From: Mucor racemosus
Taxonomy: Eukaryota; Mucoromycota; Mucoromycetes; Mucorales; Mucoraceae
DNA: 64,000 nucleotides
Direction of reading: 5' to 3'
Assembly: GCA_027405735.1 (NCBI GenBank)
Contig: JAPEHQ010000001.1
Coordinates: 682,001-746,000, forward strand
The position numbers were made by a program, and so were the translations under genes. The notes below the pieces were generated by a model. That model did no database searches and had not been told where the DNA came from. It was given only the letters and a program-made list of their open reading frames with translations. Position 1 is the first letter of the stretch; the number at the start of each line of letters is the position of its first letter. Positions 56,214 to 64,000 of the stretch are shown piece after piece.

Positions 56214-59200
56214 CGTGAGATATTTTCAATTTAGATATATAGAGAAATGTACTTTAAATAAACATGATCAATTTTAACTTAATCTGCAACATATCTCACT
56301 TATTTACGTTAGTTATTTCTTTCAAAATTTGTGCAGGATCGCTATTTTTATTTAATTGGTTTTTAAATTGTCAATATATTTTGTTTCAACAAGTCTCTTT
56401 AATATAATTAATTTTAATTGCAAGTTCTTGGTATATATAATGCAATTACAATGTCGATAAGATCCCTCAAATTCATTCATTGTTGCGAAATCACGTTCGA
56501 TGTACCTAGACACGGTATAATCAAATTTAATCGACATTTCATCAGAGATTAGACTACTAAATAGATATAAATTGGTTGCATCATCTTACTTGTTCCAAAA
56601 TTTATTTTATATCTCTCAGAAAACTCAAAAACACGTAAAATTCAATGCATTTTCCTTAAAAATTGGATCTCACTTTTCATCTCTGCTCTACTTTTTTTTT
56701 TCACTAAATAACACCAAGGAAAAAATATTTGCCAATGTACCTGAGATGTTCATCTTTAATCCAAAAACAAGTATCCGAAAATATCCTACTTTTTACAGTT
56801 GATATCAATTTTTTAGTGTTAATGTTTCAGGTTTTTACGCGTATTTCACTGCTAACGAATTGAAAACTTTGAGGCTTCATATCTCTAGAAATAATTAAGC
56901 TATACTAACACTCTTTAATAATGAAACTTACTTGTTTTAAAGTGCTCTATAACATATTTCAGTATAAAAAAATTCTGAGCACTTTTATTTTTTTTCATTT
57001 TTTTTTGGCATTTTTGTAGTATATTTCAAAATATTTGTTAAATTGAGTAGCGGTTTTTTTTACTCATGTCATCAAGCTCGTTGAGCTTTCTCGGATCCAA
57101 TTTAGTTTTTTTCAAAATATTAATTTTTCGTGGAGATATCTTCAAAAATATGCTAAAAAATATACCTTCATTTCTAACGTTCATTTTCCCCTTATATACC
57201 CTCATCCTAAATTCTGAATCTGAAAAAAATTTGGACAAAAATCTTCTTTTCTCTACGCAAACTGCAGCTAGAAGATTCCGCAATAGCTCGATCGATAGAT
57301 AATGATTTTGTGCATCATTGCAATTAGTTATATTTTAAATATGCTTATAAAATGTGATGTATATCTTCAAAAAACCTCTAAAATTGCGATTGCATTTTAC
57401 GCAAGATTTAATGTAAAACATTTATTTTAATTTTATTTAAATGGATGCAGAATCCAAAACTCTGCAAAAACTATTTAATACGATAGGTCGACTTACTTTG
57501 CAGCTCATGAGCCATTGAACAATTTTGTTTTTTCGAATCATTTTTCATTGATTTCAGCAAATAAATTTTGGAATCCCGGCATGATAGGTTTTAAGCAGTG
57601 ATAAAAACTATTATTTTGATTATCTCGACAAAAAATCAATATTTTTTGCTAAAACAAAAAATGCAGAGTAGCGATTAATTGGATCTATCTTGTGAATACA
57701 GAAATTAAGCCCTGGATAATGAGTTTTAAGTTTACAAAATAATAAACTAATATTTACAACTGCAGAAGAAAACAAAGAAAAAACCTCCCATCTTATGAAT
57801 ATTGACCCAATTAATCTCCAATTATACATGATGGTAAATTTAAATATATCTTGCATAAAAATTTATATTTCTACATTCACAGATCACTGTGAATTGAGAA
57901 AACCATCAGCAAAATATGATATTTTTGTCCAATAACTACCTGTTGTGTCTTATATTTTGATGTTTGATGAATAATACTTAAAAACAAATACAATTTAAGG
58001 AGAATGAGTAATAAAGCAGTTCTTCAACTGCATAATAAAAACAAGGTATTGTTTATTTAGATATAAAAGTATGGCATTTTATATTGATTTAACATTGAAA
58101 TTCTGAGATGTAATTTAAGGCACTATGGAATCATTAGATATGTTTGACACTAATCTATGGATTGAAATGGATCAATCATAATTTAATAGTTTTTGCAAAG
58201 CTTGTGAGTCGCCTTGTTTCAATGCTGCGCTAAATGTGCTTGTATGTTGATTTGTTAGCTAATTGATTGATTTACCGCTGAGATAAAATAATATGGTGTC
58301 ATAATTGAAGTGCAAACGTTCTTGGTAATTGATAGATAACCTTAGTACGCTAGAAGTTTCTTATATGCGACATCAACAAGTCTTTACACTTCAATACATG
58401 TCGTAGTCAATAAATTGTAAGATGCATTGATACTGTAGACGGCGATAAAGTATGGTGGTACTTGGTGGCATACAACATGCATGATGATAAATAATAAATT
58501 GACGGAAGCTACATACCTTTGGGCATTATTCTCAAGTTTTTACATATAAAGTGTTTCTTGAGTGAAAAGTGATATGCCTTAAATAGTATTGTTCATGTAG
58601 TAATAATTATCCTGAAGTCCTTTTTTAAGGATAAGTTAAAGTTGGTGACAAACCAATTTTGAATTGATGATGATTGAAGCAGGAGGAACTAATAGAAATC
58701 CAAATATGATTAACGATGTTATTCGCTGTGAGCGTTTATGGATACATACAATCTTATTTATAGAAAGAATAATAATAAAGACTAGTAAAATATATCATGG
58801 AGAACGTAGGCTTTATTACTACTAAAAAAACTAATGGTAAAAGAAAGAACCAAGGGCTTCTAGGTCTTGGTTTAAAAGACTATTTATAAGAATTACATTT
58901 TTATATGAGTTAAAAATGGAATTGGCTTCAAAATTGGCTGTTTAATATTCTCGAAAACTGGCACGCTGAGCTCTTTTTAAGTCTTCTTTCTGAAAAATGA
59001 CTAAAGATATTCCATTATGCATGCCTTTATGTTACAATTAGTAATACTTTATTTGTTACTTACTGGATGAAAACCAAAATCAAAATATACAGACAGTAGT
59101 AGGCTTACAATACAGTTTACATTATTAAATTATTGCATGCAAAATGTATCTACTTTTGTAAAATCTCTTGTGCTTGTGAAATAAGATATTCATCATAAAG

Positions 59201-59365
59201 AAAATGGATTTCCGAAATGGCACTAAAAATACTACTGGAGTAGAGAAAAGAAGAAAACAATTGGTAGTCTTTGGAAAGATGCGCATTGAAATGTAAAACG
59301 AAAAAAAAGCGAGGGGGTGATTAGCTGCGCTTCTAGCCCGGCAAGCACAAGTTCCGAAGAAAATC

Positions 59366-59445
59366 CGTTTACACGAGTTTCGAACCCACAACCTCTCCTT
59401 TTGAACTAGCTGTAAAGCGCATAAGTCTAGCAACTAGGACAAACG
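59366..59445 (-). tRNA. tRNA-like sequence, right-arm copy (probably not functional)
   Basis: Mirror of 41807-41886 with the same B-box-like core and the same T8 run (at 59301-59308). The same doubts apply. Confidence 0.3.
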
Positions 59446-61570
59446 TCCCCTCTATGTTTACTTTTTTTAATTGTCGTCCTTCTACTTATCTGTTATTTTG
59501 TTTTTCTTGATTTGTGCAATATTGAGTAATTTGACCATATTTTTTTTCTTTGGTATATAATACTGTTATTTGCTGAGTATCAGTAGCAATTTGGTTTACA
59601 AAAAAATCTTTGTTTCTGATCGAAATATAAAGAAAAATTTGTCGTATTTGCCCTATATCATATAATTATGTTAGGTACAATAATGCAAAGCTGACTTTAT
59701 TTAACTAGAAAATATAACTGAAGTTTCCAGTAAGCATATAAGTAATAGATACAGAATAGCGCTACGTATATATACAAAAAATTAGTAGTAGATAAAACGT
59801 GTGTATATATATAATAACAAAAAAAATTTATAATCGATAAAATTTACGGTCATCAATGTTGAAAATACCAGATCTCATCCGATATTCACAGGAAAACAAT
59901 ATCTGGTAATACAGTATATATAACAAAAATTGATTTTTAGATTTCTTCTATGTAGAAGAAGCTAAACAATTACACTCTATGATATTTGTGTAATTATTTT
60001 TCCTACTAATTAATCAATAAAAAAAATTACAATTTCTTTTGTTTGTTCTGTCCTTCACCACCTATTTTTACTTGCTGTAGTACACGAAGAAACTACGCTC
60101 GATAAGTTAAAATGAATTTTAATATTAAATTTGAATTTTCAAAAAACAATTTCATAGTTCCAATCTTCAAAATTGGAGTATGCCTTTTTTCTATAACTAA
60201 CCTCATAATAAACATTTTTCAGGGTATACATCAGAGACCACAAAATAGATATATATTATAGCTATAAGCATATCTACAAATGATGATAATCGTAAATATA
60301 TTGGCTCTTGAATGTATTATTGCTCTACATCAACAACGTATTGAGTTGTATTATTATTGTCTATTATAATCTATATTAATGAAAGCAGCAAATGTAATTT
60401 AAAAACCCATTCTAGTAAAAAATGCAATGGAATTTTGAGAACGGCACGATGCTCATGTACCAAAAACCAATTTGTGCCCATACAATTAGCTCATTATGCT
60501 CATGGTCAGATTTTGTTATTATGCTGCACAAATAGGGATAATGATATGCTTATGGGCAATTCTACTATTATGCACACATGGGATTAATGTCATGCACACG
60601 GACAGAATCTATGATTCTGCACATACAGGCTTAGCTTTGTGTTCGTGTGAAGTTTCTTTTGTTGTGCCCATGTCTATTTTGTTATCTTTTTAGCCATATT
60701 TAGTGGGCACAACAGTTCAGGCTATAGTGATGCAGCCCACCTAGGCACAACAAAATCATCTTGTGCAGCATAGGTCGGCCGTAGTGCATTTATATATAAA
60801 TCTTTTAAATTTGTGATTTTATGGACTTTTTTTGAATCTAGTTGTATCATCTTATACTTTTCAAGTTAGATCCGTTACTAGGCTAATGATGTTGTAGGTT
60901 GTATTTATGCTTTACTTAAAATAAGCCTTTGAATAATTAATAGCAATACAGCCGACCCTTAATTTCTGTATGAAATTTTGATACCTTCATCTTATAACCG
61001 CTTGTAATATTTAAACAACCGCGTCCGGGCTATCCGGTGATTTTTCTAGAGATTTAAAGCTTGGAAACATCATTAGATGGCCGCTTCCGGAAAATTTTCG
61101 GCTTTTTTTGGAAGAGTGACCATTGGCAAAAATATGACTCATAAACTATGTTGTATGCCACCAAGTGCCATATGGTATCACCTTCTACAACAGTATCAAT
61201 ACATCTTACAATCTATTGACTACTACGACATGCATTGAAGTTCAAAGCCTTGATATCGGATACTGTATAAGAAACTCCTAGCGTATCAAGTTTAATCCAG
61301 TAATTACCAAGAACGTTTAGGCCTCAATTATGACACCATAATATTATTTTATCTCAGCGGTTAATCAATCAAGTAGCTATCAAATCAACATCTAAGCACA
61401 TTTAGCACAGCATTGAAGCAAGGCAACTCACAAGCTCTGCAAGAAGAGTTAAATTATGATTGATCCATTTAAAGCCATAGATTATTATCAAACAGATCAC
61501 AGATTTAATGGTTCAATAGTGCCTTAAATTACATCTCAGGATCTCAATGTCAAATCAATATAAAAGGCCA

Positions 61571-62830
61571 TGCAGTGGAATTACATACTAAAAACGCTTG
61601 ATAATAATAAAATAACCTAACTTCCAAGTGTCGCTCATAAAATATGATGCCACTTGAAATGTGAACAACAATAATAAACAAACGCTTCAATTGAACAAAA
61701 TAACAAACGCATGCTAAAAATATGAAATGCCTTTTTGAACCATACATGTCATGTAGATAATAGCAACCTTGATTACGGTGCAATCAATTACAAAAATGGC
61801 ATATATATTAAAACAGAATTCTATCCAAATCAATAATAATAATAAACAAAGATATCAATTTAGTCAACTACTACTCACCTACAGTATATTGAAGTTGCAC
61901 TATCAATATAAATAAAATTCAAGCATATAAAAATTACCCCTTAATCCAAGATTACATAAAATAGATATAACAATAATAAACAACCATTTTCCAAAAGATC
62001 GATATTGTCACACTTGACATCAATCCCTTATGATCAATTCTCTGCTTGATTTACCTATTAAAGTATTAAATCAATAACAATGTACTCAAAACTAGAAGAT
62101 TACTAAATATAAATCCATTTAAGTCTGATGATACAGTATCCAAGTTCTCCAAATCACTATAAATATCCTCATACTTTTTCAATTATTTTAAATCTTCAGA
62201 AATCTGTTGTAATAAGTGTTTAGGATAGACTAGATTAACGAGCATTAGGGATTGCATAATGGAAATAGGATTGATGGTATCATTCACTTTTAGAGTTTTA
62301 AATGGATTATCCAGACGTGGTCGTAGATGGGGGAGATACTGTATGATGAATGATGCTGTAAACTTTATTTCAACATTGGGAATAGGTATGAATGGTTTTG
62401 TGTCAATTAATCCAAGGATTGGTATATTCTTTAAGAATCAGCCAACTAGGAATAGGTATGGGACACTCTACAAGAGCTGATTCATGATGTAGAAGAATCT
62501 TTAAGTCTATTGTTCGTTCAAGAATATTTTGTATATACTTAACTTTGAATCTCTTGCTTTTACTGGCTCTGGTCAACTTGGATATCCATCCAATATCCGC
62601 GCTCCTAAAACATATAAATACATGACCCATTATACATTTGATTAGAGCTTATCTTATTTTTTCTTTAAGAAATATACGCAATAATAAATATAATAAATTT
62701 TGATTTTAATTCTTGGACTTTATTTCGTATATCTGAACAATAAAAACGTTAGCTGATTATAATTGTATTTCTACTGCTTTTATTATTACATTTTTTTTTA
62801 TTTTAGTAAACAACTTTGTTATTTACTGCA
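61571..62830. repeat. Alpha element with nested delta, right-arm copy
   Basis: Mirror of 38423-39681, including the delta insertion at 62217-62739. Because both are present in both arms with the same target duplications, they inserted before the duplication, or were copied into the other arm by conversion. Confidence 0.8.
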
Positions 62831-62984
62831 GGCCATACGTTTATATCCAAATAAACGATATCTTGTTTTTATTATGCAGTTGAGGAACTGATTCATTACT
62901 CATTCTCTTTTAATTGTACTCTTTTTTAAGTATTATTTATCAAACCTGAAAATATACGATTTTGACATTTATCGTAAGACGGGC

Positions 62985-63565
62985 TGATGATACGTTTGAT
63001 ACTACTGTAGATAGAACCAGTCAATTTGGTTTATCTGATTTGAATGCAAATACCGAGGAACCATTTGTAAATTGTAAGTACTTAAGATTGTTCTGGTAAA
63101 GCATTGCATAAATTGGCTTGGGACAAAGAGGGTAAAAGGTGGCAATAGGTGATGTGAACTGCTGGCAGTCTTTCACACATCAAATTGAGTTAGTAATGAA
63201 TAACATGAATCTGGTGTGAGAACCAAGATTATGAAATATAGAAACTTAACTATAATTTAAAATCACAAACAACAATTATAGATAATTGTATAACCTGAAT
63301 TAGTAATTGCTGATCGCTTTTCCCATCAGCTTTAAAACCAAAAAGATCAAATTACTGCATTAGTAATTTGAATTAGACATTTAATATAAATACCACAACA
63401 ATCCATCGATTAGATTAATAGTTGCTTTACTTTATACCTTTAATAAACTTAGTAGAAGAGTTATAATTATATTTCCTATCGCTTTTTATAATTATGTTTT
63501 TGTAGCAATAGGTTCCAGTGATGGCCATGTTTATATTTATGATTATTATGATATTGGAGAGGTAA
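62985..63565 (+). pseudogene. Dynein intermediate chain fragment, right-arm copy
   Basis: Exon-like pieces at 62998-63075 (TSQFGLSDLNANTEEPFVN, followed by a GTAAGT-like donor) and about 63100-63150, then the 355-bp insertion between GCAATAGGT duplications, then 63507-63565 (SSDGHVYIYD-type). It is the best preserved copy of the captured fragment but still lacks the rest of the gene. Confidence 0.7.
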
Positions 63566-64000
63566 GATTAAAACTCAATGTAAATCACCTCTAGCCCATT
63601 AATTATCAAGTAAGACTATATTATCATCAAATAAACTACCACACAATATTAGCATGTATAAAGATTTACAGTAATAAGCTTGAATTAAGTGGGTACAACA
63701 TCGTAAATTCTTGAAAAAGTTCTCAAATATTATAAAATCTCTGATTTTTAAGACTTACAAGGCTCATAAGCGGAATATTAATTTAGAAAATTATTTTTGT
63801 CCAGATCATCAATTTTGACATTTTTTTTTTTTTTTTTTTGGTTTTGCAAATATAGAGTTAATTATACTACCAATCATAAAAACAAAAAATGTACACATAT
63901 GCAGAATTTAGCGCTCTATTTGCTCAATAAAAAATAATAAACATTTTTATTGCAAAATATAACATGAAAATCCTTTAATCAAAAAACCATTTTTGGGCCA

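Larger units (their letters stand above)
55924..64000 (-). repeat. Right arm of the large inverted duplication (runs off the window)
   Basis: Reverse complement of 35575-45328 without the Merlin element. Counterparts inside are repeat G at 56597-57712, inner inverted pair members at 57962-58480 and 61156-61566 plus 62836-62955, the tRNA-like unit at 59366-59445, alpha at 61571-62830 (duplication GGCCA), delta at 62217-62739, the dynein fragment at 62985-63565, and repeat M from about 63570. Confidence 0.93.

Noticed and set aside
35575..64000. Inverted duplication as an assembly artefact
   Set aside because: The arms differ by substitutions, small indels, a 1.7-kb transposon and a mutated gene fragment, so they are two real sequences.

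Overview
The window looks like nuclear DNA of a filamentous fungus of the Mucoromycota (Mucorales-type). The evidence is AT-rich sequence, many 48-60 nt GT-AG introns, CAA/CAG-coded polyglutamine runs, and a gene set typical of that group: a carotenoid-cleavage-oxygenase relative, a PX-domain AGC kinase and a cAR-like 7TM receptor. No bacterial-style operons are present. Gene models were assembled by hand from splice signals and reading-frame continuity, and exon coordinates are given in each entry.

Layout. 1-600 is the 3' part of a subtilisin-type (S8) protease gene. 1.7-11.1 kb is a nest of transposon debris: copies of a dispersed >=3.5 kb repeat that carries a piece of a dynein intermediate chain gene, into which several TG...CA elements with 5-bp target duplications (read here as solo LTRs) and a Tc1-like element have inserted. 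14.0-32.6 kb is a conventional gene block: PX-AGC kinase, ERCC1/Rad10, Rce1 CAAX protease, an unknown acidic protein, a triple-KH RNA-binding protein, a rhomboid protease, a carotenoid-oxygenase-like protein lacking three of four iron-ligand histidines, a 7TM receptor, and a carboxymuconolactone-decarboxylase-like protein. 33.3-36.1 kb is again repeat DNA.

35.6-64.0 kb is one large inverted duplication. A left arm (35575-45328) and a right arm (55924 to the window end) are mirror images around a 10.6-kb spacer. The spacer holds single-copy genes: most of a triose-phosphate-type transporter whose 3' exons lie in the left arm, a Vps27/Hrs ESCRT-0 gene, PIG-X, prohibitin-1, a tiny Cys-rich conserved protein and a broken gene fragment. 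The right arm carries a decayed copy of the transporter 3' end. The arms are collinear and almost identical for about 7 kb. They are visibly diverged at the first ~90 bp next to the spacer, and again at the distal end beyond a Merlin-family DNA transposon that sits only in the left arm, with a clean empty site in the right arm.

The strongest items for follow-up are the inverted duplication with its identity gradient, the Merlin element (9-bp duplication, IS1016/IS1595-type transposase with a -1 frame break, extra small ORF), the probable carotenoid-oxygenase pseudoenzyme, and the dispersed repeat that captured dynein intermediate chain exons.
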